Source: Flavobacterium urocaniciphilum (GTDB lineage: Bacteria; Bacteroidota; Bacteroidia; Flavobacteriales; Flavobacteriaceae). Taken from it: a DNA stretch of 64,000 nt. The stretch spans positions 744,001 to 808,000 of the forward strand of contig NZ_FOEI01000001.1 in assembly GCF_900110615.1 (NCBI RefSeq), given 5' to 3'. Both the position numbers and the translations under genes were made by a program. The number at the start of each line of letters is the position of its first letter. Positions within the stretch are counted from its first letter, which is position 1. The notes beneath the pieces are model-generated. The model was not told where the DNA came from. It made no database searches and saw only the letters and a list, made by a program, of their open reading frames with translations. Shown one piece after another: positions 53,740 through 62,995 of the stretch.

Positions 53740-54429
53740 TTACACTAATTTCCAAACTGTTTCATCTGGAACTGGCGCAATAATTTCTAATGTTTCTTTT
53801 GTTACGGGATGTGTTAATATTAGTTTTCTAGCATGAAGATGAATACCACCATTTGCATTACTTCTATCAAATCCATATTTTAAATCACCTTTTATAGGGC
53901 AACCAATTGCCGTTAATTGTGATCGAATTTGATGATGACGACCTGTATGCAAATCGATTTCCAGCGCATAATAATTATCCAGTTTTTTAATAACCTTATA
54001 GGATAATTTAGCTTGTTTTGAATCGGGAACTTCTTTTGAAAAAGCTTTTGAGGTATTATTTTTAGTATTTCGCTTTAAATAATGCACTAAAGTATCTTCC
54101 TGTTTTGGCGGTGCATTTTTAACAACAGCCCAATATGTTTTTTGAGTTTCTCTATTTTTAAATGTCTCATTCAAACGCGTTAAGGCTTTTGACGTTTTTG
54201 CAAAAACTACAATTCCAGTTGTTGGTCTATCCAAACGATGAACCACGCCTAAAAACACTTCTCCTGGCTTGCTATATTTTTCCTTGATATATTCTTTTAC
54301 AACATCTGAAAGCGGTTTGTCACCGGTTTTATCACCTTGAACAATATCACCCACACGTTTATTGATGACAATAATATGATTGTCTTCGTGAAGAATTTGG
54401 AGGTTATTTTTATTGGAAACGATTTTCAT
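53740..54429 (-). CDS. RluA-family pseudouridine synthase
   Basis: A 229-residue RNA pseudouridine synthase with the catalytic Asp in GVVHRLDRPTTGIVVFAKT (near 60-80), and the motif LHTGRHHQIRSQL (near 160). It lacks an N-terminal S4 domain, like RluA and TruC rather than RluD. Target could be 23S rRNA or tRNA. The region upstream has been separated from panB by a small four-helix-bundle element whose inverted end starts 7 bp before the start codon. Confidence 0.92.
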   Translation of the reverse strand: MKIVSNKNNLQILHEDNHIIVINKRVGDIVQGDKTGDKPLSDVVKEYIKEKYSKPGEVFLGVVHRLDRPTTGIVVFAKTSKALTRLNETFKNRETQKTYWAVVKNAPPKQEDTLVHYLKRNTKNNTSKAFSKEVPDSKQAKLSYKVIKKLDNYYALEIDLHTGRHHQIRSQLTAIGCPIKGDLKYGFDRSNANGGIHLHARKLILTHPVTKETLEIIAPVPDETVWKLV

Positions 54430-54436
54430 TTTGGAT

Positions 54437-54905
54437 ATTAGACTTCTTAGAACTTAGACTTTTTAGATTTTTTTTTAAAAGTTACAAAATATTTTAATTA
54501 TTATAATTTTAACGATGAACGAAATCTTGAAGTCATTTTTATTATTTCTTCTAACAATTCCGTTAATTCTTTAACTTTCTCTTCATTTATAAAACCTAAA
54601 TCTGCTGAAATTAATAGTTGTGTTTCAACTTCATAAGCTGAACCAATTGCTATTTCTAAAAATCTTGCAAAATCTTTATTAGAACTTCTTGAAGAACCCT
54701 CAGCAATATTAGATGGAATAGAAACGGATGCACGTCTTAATTGATTTATTATTCCGAATTTTTCATCTTGTGGAAAAATTGAAGTTTCATTGTAAATTTT
54801 AGAACAAAACAATCTACTTTTTTTCCAAATTTCTAATTCTTTAAATCTGTGCATGCAAATAATTTTATATTATATCTAAGATTCTATAACTCTATGAAGT
54901 CTAAT
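54437..54905. mobile_element. 469-bp element with inverted ends carrying a four-helix-bundle gene
   Basis: Imperfect 32-bp inverted ends at 54437-54468 and 54874-54905. The outer part ATTAGACTTC is identical, then TAGA and, at the inner side, TTAGAT are shared; the middle differs. One gene for an IVS-type four-helix-bundle protein lies inside. The edges fit tightly between rluA-type start (7 bp away) and the panB stop (overlap of one base). It has no transposase and no clear target duplication. Confidence 0.6.
54501..54854 (-). CDS. four-helix-bundle protein (S23/IVS type)
   Basis: A 117-residue protein of the 23S rRNA intervening-sequence family (TIGR02436-like). Diagnostic blocks are LEIWKKSRLF, IINQLRRASVSIPSNIAEGSSR (about 37-58), FARFLEIAIGSAYEVETQLLIS. 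Homologues are encoded in rRNA insertions and as accessory (Avd-like) proteins in retroelements, and many stand-alone genes occur in Bacteroidota with unknown function. It is the only gene in a small element with inverted ends. Confidence 0.9.
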   Translation of the reverse strand: MHRFKELEIWKKSRLFCSKIYNETSIFPQDEKFGIINQLRRASVSIPSNIAEGSSRSSNKDFARFLEIAIGSAYEVETQLLISADLGFINEEKVKELTELLEEIIKMTSRFRSSLKL

Positions 54906-55723
54906 TAATATTGCTCATTTGCATTTGGAAAATCTTTCGATTTCACGTCAGCAGCATATTGTCCGATTGCTTTTGTCATGTCATCGAATAAATTCATATA
55001 GCGACGTAAAAATCTTGGACTAAACTCGTGTGTCATACCAATCATGTCATGTAATACCAAAACCTGACCGTCTACTCCACCACCAGCTCCAATTCCGATT
55101 ACGGGAATCGAAATACTTTCAGAAACTTTTTGTGCTAATGCTGCAGGAATTTTCTCCAACACTAAAGCAAAACAACCAATTTTTTCAAGCAATTTGGCAT
55201 CCTCAATTAATTTTTCAGCTTCAGCATCTTCTTTTGCTCTTACTGTATAAGTTCCGAATTTATAAATTGATTGTGGTGTTAAACCCAAATGTCCCATTAC
55301 TGGAATTCCAGCTTGAAGTATTTTCTTTATAGAATCTTTAATTTCTTTTCCACCTTCTAATTTTACTGCATGTCCGCCGCTTTCTTTCATAACACGAATA
55401 GCAGAACGCAACGCTTCTTTTGAATCCGATTGGTAACTTCCAAAAGGTAAATCTACAACTACTAATGCTCTTTCAGCGGCTCTTACAACTGAAGAAGCAT
55501 GATAAATCATTTGATCTAACGTAATTGGTAAAGTCGTTTCATGTCCGGCCATAACATTACTTGCCGAATCACCTACTAAAATTACATCAATACCAGCAGT
55601 ATCTACAATTTTAGCCATGGTGTAATCATATGCGGTCAACATAGAAATTTTTTCACCTTTTTGTTTCATATCAAAAAGAGACTTTGTAGTAACTCTTTTA
55701 TAATCGCTTTTCGCTACAGACAT
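54905..55723 (-). CDS. panB: 3-methyl-2-oxobutanoate hydroxymethyltransferase
   Basis: A 272-residue TIM-barrel enzyme making ketopantoate from ketoisovalerate and methylene-THF for pantothenate and CoA synthesis. Blocks: [33 protein letters not shown] (about 28-60, with the Mg-binding Asp), [15 protein letters not shown] and [22 protein letters not shown] (about 200-222). Normal length. Its 5' leader carries a 7-nt direct repeat (55734-55760). Confidence 0.96.
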   Translation of the reverse strand: MSVAKSDYKRVTTKSLFDMKQKGEKISMLTAYDYTMAKIVDTAGIDVILVGDSASNVMAGHETTLPITLDQMIYHASSVVRAAERALVVVDLPFGSYQSDSKEALRSAIRVMKESGGHAVKLEGGKEIKDSIKKILQAGIPVMGHLGLTPQSIYKFGTYTVRAKEDAEAEKLIEDAKLLEKIGCFALVLEKIPAALAQKVSESISIPVIGIGAGGGVDGQVLVLHDMIGMTHEFSPRFLRRYMNLFDDMTKAIGQYAADVKSKDFPNANEQY

Positions 55724-55733
55724 CTTTTATAAA

Positions 55734-55760
55734 TTAGAAGTCAGAAGTTAGAAGTTAGAA
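55734..55760. repeat. 7-nt direct repeat upstream of panB
   Basis: Four near-copies of a heptamer: TTAGAAG, TCAGAAG, TTAGAAG, TTAGAA. It lies 10 bp upstream of the panB start codon. TTAGAAGTCAGAAG phrases are frequent intergenic repeats in flavobacteria by general knowledge. Confidence 0.6.
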
Positions 55761-55868
55761 ATTTTTCGAGCTAACCTCTTTTCTGAAAATTATCATACAA
55801 AATTAATATAAAGTTATGGATTGTAACAATTTTTCTACAAATAATACCAATATTAAAAATTCAATATT

Positions 55869-56330
55869 ATGAAAAAGTTTTTTGCATTATTATTATTCGG
55901 AATGTGTCTATTTGTTTCTGCTCAAGAGAAAAATCCAAACCAAAAGGAACAGGAGAATCAAATTAAACAATCTATTTCAGTATTTTTTGAAGGATTGCAA
56001 ACTGGAGATACGTTAAAAATCCAAACCATTTGTCATAAAGACATGAAATTACAATCGATAATGGAGAAAAATGCAGTTGGTAAATTAACGTTTGAAACCA
56101 ATGAAGAATTTTATAAATCAATTTCATCTATTCCTAAAAACATGAAATTGGAAGAAAGACTTTTGAGTTACAACATACAAATTGATGGAACTATGGCTCA
56201 AGTGTGGACGCCTTACGAATTTTATATTGACGGAAAATTGAGTCACATTGGAACAAATTCCTTTACTTTGTTATTAGAAAATAATATCTGGAAAATTGTT
56301 CATATCATTGACACCAGAAGAAAAAAGTAA
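55869..56330 (+). CDS. secreted NTF2/SnoaL-like protein
   Basis: A 153-residue protein with a signal peptide (cut near 20, VSAQ). The rest fits the NTF2-like cone fold of the DUF4440/SnoaL group: IKQSISVFFEGLQTGDTLKI, then MAQVWTPYEFYIDGKLSHIGTNSFTLL and IWKIVHIIDTRRKK. Likely periplasmic binding or lyase-like domain; function unknown. The kinase gene that follows is in the same reading frame, separated only by TAA and one codon. Confidence 0.8.
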   Translation: MKKFFALLLFGMCLFVSAQEKNPNQKEQENQIKQSISVFFEGLQTGDTLKIQTICHKDMKLQSIMEKNAVGKLTFETNEEFYKSISSIPKNMKLEERLLSYNIQIDGTMAQVWTPYEFYIDGKLSHIGTNSFTLLLENNIWKIVHIIDTRRKK

Positions 56331-56333
56331 ATT

Positions 56334-57410
56334 TTGAATCTTTCGAAAATATATACCATTAAAAAGGAAAAACAATATTTATGGGTATTGCTTACATTGG
56401 TTGTATTTGTTTTAGGCTGTTTTTTCTTTAAAGAATTTATTAATTATAAAATTGTTGCATTAATATTATTATTAGTTGTATCGATACATGCTATGTTTTT
56501 CGATATAAAACCAACAATTTTATCAGCAGTAATTAGCGCACTTTCGTGGAACTTTTTATTCATTCCACCCGTATTTACTTTTCACATTTCAAACCCTGAA
56601 GACTTTTTAATGTTCATCATGTATTTTGCTGTTGCATTAATAAATGCTGTATTACTTTTTAAAGTCAAAAAGTTTGAAGAAAAAGCTAGAGAAAAAGAAG
56701 AAAAAGAAAAAACTTTACAACTTTACAATACTTTATTAAACTCATTATCACATGAGTTACGTACTCCTATTTCAACAATTATTGGAAGTACAGATATCTT
56801 AAACGAATACCATGATAAAATTTCTTTAGAGAACAAAAATTTATTACTTCAAGAAATTCAAATCGCAGGAATAAAACTAAATCATCATGTTGAAAATCTA
56901 TTAAACATGAGTCGTTTAGAATCGGAATTACTTATCCCAAAATTAGAATGGTGCGATTTAAATGAAGAATTATTTCGAATCATAAAAAACAATTTTCAAA
57001 ACAATCCTAGAATAGAATTTCATATTAACGACTCCTTACCTATTTGTAAAATTGATATTGGCTTTTTAGAACAAATTGTGATTAACATTATTAAAAACGC
57101 ATTAATCTATACTCCGGAAAACAAAAAAATACATATTGACATAAATCAAACAAATAATATACTTCAATTATCCTTTCAAGATTTTGGAAATGGTATCCCA
57201 GAAGAGCATTTACCTAATATTTTCGATAAATTTTTCAGAGTGCCTCAAACAATTACTGGTGGAACTGGACTTGGATTATCAATCGTAAAAGGATTTGTTG
57301 ACGCTTTAAATGGAAAAATTGAAGTCAAAAACACAACCCCAAACGGATTAAAATTTGATATTTTTGTACCTGTAGAGACTACATTCATAAATAATTTAAA
57401 AAATGAGTAA
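56334..57410 (+). CDS. short KdpD-type sensor histidine kinase
   Basis: A 358-residue membrane kinase that corresponds to the C-terminal half of KdpD: four helices of the DUF4118 type (about 16-110), a HisKA domain with NSLSHELRTPIST (His about 139), and HATPase_c with N box VINIIKNALIYTP, G1 FQDFGNGIPEEHL, FDKFF and G2 GGTGLGLSIVKG. The N-terminal KdpD and Usp domains of classical KdpD are absent. Translation probably starts at TTG 56334-56336, because no ATG exists before the second helix; the ORF is in frame with the preceding gene. It overlaps kdpE by 8 bp. Confidence 0.88.
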   Translation: MNLSKIYTIKKEKQYLWVLLTLVVFVLGCFFFKEFINYKIVALILLLVVSIHAMFFDIKPTILSAVISALSWNFLFIPPVFTFHISNPEDFLMFIMYFAVALINAVLLFKVKKFEEKAREKEEKEKTLQLYNTLLNSLSHELRTPISTIIGSTDILNEYHDKISLENKNLLLQEIQIAGIKLNHHVENLLNMSRLESELLIPKLEWCDLNEELFRIIKNNFQNNPRIEFHINDSLPICKIDIGFLEQIVINIIKNALIYTPENKKIHIDINQTNNILQLSFQDFGNGIPEEHLPNIFDKFFRVPQTITGGTGLGLSIVKGFVDALNGKIEVKNTTPNGLKFDIFVPVETTFINNLKNE

Positions 57411-58080
57411 AGCAGATATTCTTATCATTGACGATGAGCCACAAATTAGAAAACTCCTTGAAATTACTTTGGAAAGCAATGACTATAAAGTTATTCAAGC
57501 TGAGAATGGCAAACAAGGAATTTTATTAGCTGCAAATCATACTCCTGAAGTTATTATTTTAGATTTAGGTTTACCTGATAAAAGTGGTCATGAAGTGCTA
57601 AAAGAACTTAGAACTTGGTACAATAAATCGATTATTATTCTATCCGTTTTAAATCAAGAAGAAGACATAGTAAAAGCCCTAGATAATGGTGCAACAGATT
57701 ACTTAACCAAACCATTTCGAAATGCTGAATTAATGGCGAGAATTAGAGCATCAGTTCGAAGAAATACCATTGACAATAAAGAAACAATCTACCATTACGG
57801 TACTATTTGTATCGATTTAATATCTCATACGGTTAAAAAAAACAACGAAATCATAAAACTAACAGCAACAGAATTTAATTTATTATCATTGTTTGTTAAA
57901 AATGAAGGTAGAGTATTAACACATCAGTATATTTTAAAAGAAATTTGGGGTGTTGGCGCTCAAACAGAAACACAATATTTAAGAGTATTCGTAGGAACTT
58001 TACGTAAAAAAATTGAAGACAATCCAAATGCTCCAGAACACATTATTACAGAAAGTGGTGTAGGATATCGTTTCCAATAA
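57403..58080 (+). CDS. kdpE: KdpE-type OmpR/PhoB response regulator
   Basis: A 225-residue regulator. Receiver domain 1-120 has IDDEPQIRK (Asp11, Asp12-type acidic pocket), the phospho-acceptor Asp in ILDLGLPDKSG (near 53), and Lys in YLTKPF (near 102). The winged-helix DNA-binding domain is at about 130-225 (LTATEFNLLSLFVKNEGRVLTH, then QTETQYLRVFVGTLRKKIE and GVGYRF). The sequence is KdpE-like. Overlap with the kinase gene marks a two-component pair; the Kup transporter follows 95 bp later and is the obvious candidate target. Confidence 0.9.
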   Translation: MSKADILIIDDEPQIRKLLEITLESNDYKVIQAENGKQGILLAANHTPEVIILDLGLPDKSGHEVLKELRTWYNKSIIILSVLNQEEDIVKALDNGATDYLTKPFRNAELMARIRASVRRNTIDNKETIYHYGTICIDLISHTVKKNNEIIKLTATEFNLLSLFVKNEGRVLTHQYILKEIWGVGAQTETQYLRVFVGTLRKKIEDNPNAPEHIITESGVGYRFQ

Positions 58081-58175
58081 ATCTTTATATTTTCTTTATA
58101 CTTCACATATCATTCTTTATCTTTTACCAATAGGATAAGGCCGAAATTTGTACCATAATATTTTTACAAATCAAT

Positions 58176-60158
58176 ATGGAAACAAAACACGGCTTTTCGA
58201 AGAAAGTCACAGCAGCTAGTTTACTCGTTGCATTAGGAATAATTTATGGTGATATTGGTACGAGTCCATTATACGCCTTAAAAGCAGTTATAGGCAACCG
58301 AAAAATAGAAGAAATTTTAGTTTACGGTGGTGTATCAGCTATTTTTTGGACATTAATTATTCAAACTTCAATTAAATACATTTGGCTAACACTTAAAGCA
58401 GATAATAATGGTGAAGGTGGAATTTTTTCACTTTATGCTTTAGTTAGACGATACGGAAAAAAATTAGTTATTCCAGCGGTTTTAGGCGCAACTACTTTAT
58501 TAGCTGATGGAATTATAACACCTCCTATTTCTGTAGCTTCAGCCATAGAAGGTTTAGGCATGGTTGATGGTTTAAAAGATACTATTATTGCAGGAAACAA
58601 TGTAACAGTCGGTTTAGTAGTTTTAATTTTATCTATTCTTTTCTTTTTTCAACGATTTGGAACACAAGTAATTGGTAAGTTTTTCGGACCTATCATGGCA
58701 ATTTGGTTCAGCATGTTATTATTAGTTGGAATTAGTCAAATCTTTTTACATCCTGATATTATCAATGCTTTAAATCCTTATTATGCTTATGAAATGCTTT
58801 CTCAATATCCAAATGGTTTTTGGCTTTTAGGCTCAGTGTTTCTTTGTACTACTGGTGCTGAAGCACTATATTCCGACTTAGGGCATTGTGGCATAAAAAA
58901 CATTAGAATTAGCTGGATTTTTGTAAAAACAAGCTTAGTTATGTGTTATTTAGGTCAAGCTGCTTGGCTTATGCATCAAACGGAAGATTTTTTAAATGGT
59001 AGAAATCCTTTTTTTGAAATAATGCCCGATTGGTTTTTATTACCAAGTATCATAATAGCAACTTTAGCTACAATTATCGCCTCTCAAGCCTTAATTAGTG
59101 GAAGTTACACATTAATAAGTGAAGCAATAAACTTAAATTTCTGGCCAAGAGTTGCAGTTCGTCAACCTTCAGAAACAAAAGGACAAATTTATATTCCGAG
59201 TGTAAATTATGTACTTTGGTTTGGATGTGTTTTAATGATTTTATATTTCCGCTCTTCAGAACACATGGAAGCTGCTTATGGTTTTTCCATAACTATAACC
59301 ATGATGATGACTACCCTATTATTAGGTTATTTTTTAAGATACCGATTAAAATGGAACAAATTTGCGGTTTGGGGAATTGTTGGATTATTTGCAATTGTAG
59401 AATCTTCATTTTTCATTGCTAACGTAGCTAAAATTAAAGAAAGATGGATGTTTTTATTCTTTGAATTAGGAATATTTATGGTAATGTATGTTTGGTACGA
59501 AGCTAGAAAAATTCATAATCGATATACCAATTTTACTGAATTAGGAAAATATAGTCAAAAATTAGCCGAATTGAGTGAAGACGATTCAATTCCAAAATTT
59601 GCAACACATTTAATTTACTTGTCAAAAGCCGATAGAAGACATCATATAGAGTCTAAAATCATCAAATCCATATTTTCTAAAAAACCGAAACGAGCAGATG
59701 TTTATTGGTTTTTACACTTAAACAGAACTAATGAACCTTACACTTTAAGCTATAATGTTTCGGAATTAATTGATGATAAAGTTATAAAAATCAATATTAA
59801 TGTTGGATTTAGAATTCAGCCAAAAACAGAATTGTACTTTAAAAAAATCGTACAAGAATTAGTCGCAAATAAAGAATTGAATCTACACATTAGACCTGAT
59901 GGTTCAACGAAATATAATAATGAACCTGATTTCAAATTTGTTGTATTAGAAAAATATTTATCGGTTGAAAATGATTTTACTATCAAAGACAACTTATTAT
60001 TAAACGGATATAAATACTTGAAAAACATGGGTATTTCAGACGAAAAAGCTTTTGGTTTAGATAAAAGTGATGTAATAACAGAACAAGTTCCTCTTATCTA
60101 TCAACCCATAACAAATATTGAATTAAAACGTGAAGATTATGAAATCGCAAATAAATAA
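58176..60158 (+). CDS. kup: Kup-family potassium uptake protein
   Basis: A 660-residue proton-coupled K+ importer. Twelve transmembrane segments span about residues 10-450, with GDIGTSPLYALKA (about 25-37) and DNNGEGGIFSLYALVRR (about 75-91) as family signatures. A soluble C-terminal domain (about 460-660) is typical. Its neighbours are a KdpDE-type system upstream and porins downstream. Confidence 0.94.
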   Translation: METKHGFSKKVTAASLLVALGIIYGDIGTSPLYALKAVIGNRKIEEILVYGGVSAIFWTLIIQTSIKYIWLTLKADNNGEGGIFSLYALVRRYGKKLVIPAVLGATTLLADGIITPPISVASAIEGLGMVDGLKDTIIAGNNVTVGLVVLILSILFFFQRFGTQVIGKFFGPIMAIWFSMLLLVGISQIFLHPDIINALNPYYAYEMLSQYPNGFWLLGSVFLCTTGAEALYSDLGHCGIKNIRISWIFVKTSLVMCYLGQAAWLMHQTEDFLNGRNPFFEIMPDWFLLPSIIIATLATIIASQALISGSYTLISEAINLNFWPRVAVRQPSETKGQIYIPSVNYVLWFGCVLMILYFRSSEHMEAAYGFSITITMMMTTLLLGYFLRYRLKWNKFAVWGIVGLFAIVESSFFIANVAKIKERWMFLFFELGIFMVMYVWYEARKIHNRYTNFTELGKYSQKLAELSEDDSIPKFATHLIYLSKADRRHHIESKIIKSIFSKKPKRADVYWFLHLNRTNEPYTLSYNVSELIDDKVIKININVGFRIQPKTELYFKKIVQELVANKELNLHIRPDGSTKYNNEPDFKFVVLEKYLSVENDFTIKDNLLLNGYKYLKNMGISDEKAFGLDKSDVITEQVPLIYQPITNIELKREDYEIANK

Positions 60159-60230
60159 AAGTTTGTGTAACAATCACCAATAAATAAATGCGATAACTTA
60201 TCAGACCTTAGAAAAATAAAATTTAAATAT

Positions 60231-60494
60231 ATGAAACTAGATAAAACCAAAATTATTTATGAAAAATGGGAACAACTAAGTAATAAAAAAGTAAAATTAT
60301 TACTTAAAGATGGTTCTGAAAAAATAGGAAACATTGAGAGTTTTACCCATGGAACCAATTCATTTATTGAATATTGGATATTAAACAAAACTAATAAACC
60401 TTTCAATCTATTAATTGAAGATGGAGAATGGATAAAAAGTAGCGACTTACTAGAAATCTATTTTTACGAAGATCATTCCATAATTATTTTATAA
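60231..60494 (+). CDS. small protein of unknown function
   Basis: An 87-residue protein (MKLDKTKIIYEKWEQLSNKK) with a stretch VKLLLKDGSEKIGNIESFT that looks like the two strands of an Sm-like barrel. No signal peptide or membrane helix. I do not recognise a family. Between kup and the first porin, 8 bp before the latter, so it may be co-transcribed and could be a small regulator; that is a guess. Confidence 0.65.
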   Translation: MKLDKTKIIYEKWEQLSNKKVKLLLKDGSEKIGNIESFTHGTNSFIEYWILNKTNKPFNLLIEDGEWIKSSDLLEIYFYEDHSIIIL

Positions 60495-60502
60495 CTAAAA
60501 AC

Positions 60503-61834
60503 ATGATTAAAAAATTAATTTTTATAACGCTAATAACTCAATTTGTATGGGCGCAAAACGATACAATAATCAATAAAATTCCTTTTGAAAATTACAATTT
60601 AAATTGGGTAAATGGTCAAAACAGACAAAAAGATTTTCACTTACAATTAAAAGACAGTAAAGGAGAAACAATATTAACTGGGGTTGTATATTTAGATGGG
60701 CATTTTAATTATAATTTTTCACATCCAAAAGACAATACTCAAACCATTTCTGCAGTTACAGCAAGAAGTAATGAATTTAGTTTAGCATTAGCGAGTATTG
60801 GTATCGAATCAAATTATAAAAATACTATTGGACGTTTATGGCTGCAAACAGGTAGTATGTTGAATATTATTCAAGAAACTGATGGATCAATTTATAGAGG
60901 AAGAAATACAAGTACCGGTAATTTGAAATTTATTAGAGAAGCTGCTGCAGGTTATCATTTCAATGTAAATTACGGATTAAATGTTGAAATGGGTATCTTT
61001 ATGAGTTATATAGGCTTAGAAAGTTATTTAACACAAGAAAACTGGAGTTATCAAAGAAGCATGGTTTGTGATTTTACTCCATTTTATTTTCAAGGGGCAA
61101 GAGTTCAATATTTACCAACAAAAAACTATAAAACTGAAGTTTGGTTATTAAACGGATGGCAATCCTATAACAGCTGGAATAAAAATCCAGGAATTGGTAA
61201 TTCAAATTACTATAGACCTACTGAAAACATTCAGTTAGTAGCAAATTTTTATTATGGAAAAGATAGCAAAAGTGGTTCTCCTGAATTATCTAATATTATG
61301 CGTTTTCACCATGATAACAGCATTGTTTACCGTTATTTTAAAAATGAAACAAAAAAACACGGATTATCACAAGCAGCATTTAGTTTGAATAATCATTACG
61401 GATTTCAACAGGGAGATGGATTAAAATCAAAAGAAAATTTTATGATGGGATCTTCATTAGTTAATCGTCTTTGGTTCAATCAAAATAAAATTGGCTGGAC
61501 AAGTAGAATAGATTATGTAACTAATCCAGGTGGATATCTTGCTTTCACTCCTGCTCAATCAGGCGCAATTCCAAACGATTACGAAATCGCAATTGCTAAT
61601 GGAAAGGATTTAAAAATGTGTCAATTCAGCACAACTTTTGATTTTATGCCAAACGACATTGTAACATTTAGGTTAGAATATGCTTATAGAAATGCAAATG
61701 TTCCATATTTTACAGGTTCTGGTGGAACTACATCTCAAACAGGATTTTCAAATGACACTTTAGACCCAAATTGGAAAGCCGACTTAAAAAAATTCGAAAA
61801 CAGAATAATTTTAGCTGTAAATTTTAGACTATAG
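60503..61834 (+). CDS. OmpL-like outer-membrane porin (bbp2 family), larger
   Basis: A 443-residue outer-membrane beta-barrel: signal peptide (cut near 17, FVWAQ), then alternating strands with many aromatic ends (for example WSYQRSMVCDFTPFYFQGARVQYLP, about 180-205) and a C-terminal FRL with the terminal aromatic near the end (VNFRL). It matches the putative beta-barrel porin-2 (OmpL-like) type. It is 8 bp from the small ORF. A role as a solute pore that feeds Kup is plausible but unproven. Confidence 0.82.
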   Translation: MIKKLIFITLITQFVWAQNDTIINKIPFENYNLNWVNGQNRQKDFHLQLKDSKGETILTGVVYLDGHFNYNFSHPKDNTQTISAVTARSNEFSLALASIGIESNYKNTIGRLWLQTGSMLNIIQETDGSIYRGRNTSTGNLKFIREAAAGYHFNVNYGLNVEMGIFMSYIGLESYLTQENWSYQRSMVCDFTPFYFQGARVQYLPTKNYKTEVWLLNGWQSYNSWNKNPGIGNSNYYRPTENIQLVANFYYGKDSKSGSPELSNIMRFHHDNSIVYRYFKNETKKHGLSQAAFSLNNHYGFQQGDGLKSKENFMMGSSLVNRLWFNQNKIGWTSRIDYVTNPGGYLAFTPAQSGAIPNDYEIAIANGKDLKMCQFSTTFDFMPNDIVTFRLEYAYRNANVPYFTGSGGTTSQTGFSNDTLDPNWKADLKKFENRIILAVNFRL

Positions 61835-61855
61835 TTAATTCTTCTTATAATTTAT

Positions 61856-61890
61856 AAAAGGTAAAAATCAATAGATTTTTGCCTTTTTTT
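61856..61890 (+). terminator. rho-independent terminator between the porin genes
   Basis: AAAAGGTAAAAATC pairs with GATTTTTGCCTTTT (one G-U pair, loop AATA), followed by a T-run. Confidence 0.85.
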
Positions 61891-61907
61891 ATTTTTAAAT
61901 ATTACGT

Positions 61908-61915
61908 TACATTTG
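61908..61915 (+). promoter_or_regulatory. candidate -7 element of the second porin gene
   Basis: TACATTTG fits TAnnTTTG, 14 nt before the ATG. The -33 position is a T-run without a clear TTG. Confidence 0.5.
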
Positions 61916-61929
61916 GCAAAAAATAATAC

Positions 61930-62985
61930 ATGCGAAAAGTTGTTATATTTATATTTCTTTTAAAAATAATTTTTGTTAATGCTCAAGACAGTATTTCAAA
62001 AATAAAAATTGAAGTATCAGGTTATATTGACACTTATTATTCATATGATTTTGACCAACCTGAAACAAAGTACAAACAATCTTTTTTATACAATTACAAC
62101 CGAAATAATAGCTTTAATATAAACATCGCATTATTAAGAGCAACAATAAGTTATGAAAATGTATATGCTAAAATTTCTGTACATTCTGGAACCTATGTTG
62201 AAGATAATTATGCGGCTGAAAATATCAAATATTTAAACGAAGCCTATTTAGGAGTATATTTAAATCAAAGTAAAAAAACTACTCTTGAAGTTGGAATTAT
62301 GCCAAGTTATATTGGATTTGAATCAGCAACTACTCATTCTAATTTAACTGCTACTAGATCCTTATTAGCAGAAAATTCACCTTACTATATGACTGGCGCA
62401 AAAATAAATCATCAATTTAATGACAAATGGAGTTTTGCAGGTTTAATTACAAATGGTTGGCAACACATTGAAAAACCTAAAAGTGATATTATTCCGTCTT
62501 TTGGAACACAATTAGTATATAAGCCAAACAGTAAAAACACTATCAATTGGAGTACGTTTTTAGGAAAAGAAACTTACGCTGGTGATTTTAACATGCGTTA
62601 TTTCAGTAATTTATATTGGGATTCAACTTGGAATTCGAAATGGCATTCTATTTTTGGATTTGATTATGGATATCAAGATCTTTCCACTTTAAATAATGAA
62701 AGTACAACTTGGTATAGCCCTGTTATGATAACACAATATTCGATCAATTCTAAATGGCAAATGGCTCATAGAATTGAATATTATCAAGATGATAAAAATG
62801 CAATTATTTCTAGTTTATTACCTTTCGAAACTATTGGCAATTCTATCAATTTCGACTTTTTACCAAATTCAAAATGCAAATTAAGAACAGAAGGAAAATG
62901 GTATCATGTAACAAATAACATTTTTGATGATGGAAAAAAGAAAGATAATTTCTCTATAACTACAACTTTGAGTTTTGAATTTTAA
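61930..62985 (+). CDS. OmpL-like outer-membrane porin (bbp2 family), smaller
   Basis: A 351-residue outer-membrane barrel with signal peptide (cut near 19, FVNAQ). Blocks such as VSGYIDTYYSYDFDQPE, FNINIALLRATISYENVYAKIS, and LNEAYLGVYLNQSKKTTLEVGIMPSYIGFESATTHSN are of the porin-2 type, and the final residues SFEF end in Phe as in barrels inserted by BAM. Paralogue of the preceding porin, with its own promoter. It precedes the DUF389 gene by 10 bp. Confidence 0.83.
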   Translation: MRKVVIFIFLLKIIFVNAQDSISKIKIEVSGYIDTYYSYDFDQPETKYKQSFLYNYNRNNSFNINIALLRATISYENVYAKISVHSGTYVEDNYAAENIKYLNEAYLGVYLNQSKKTTLEVGIMPSYIGFESATTHSNLTATRSLLAENSPYYMTGAKINHQFNDKWSFAGLITNGWQHIEKPKSDIIPSFGTQLVYKPNSKNTINWSTFLGKETYAGDFNMRYFSNLYWDSTWNSKWHSIFGFDYGYQDLSTLNNESTTWYSPVMITQYSINSKWQMAHRIEYYQDDKNAIISSLLPFETIGNSINFDFLPNSKCKLRTEGKWYHVTNNIFDDGKKKDNFSITTTLSFEF

Positions 62986-62995
62986 TTTTACAATA

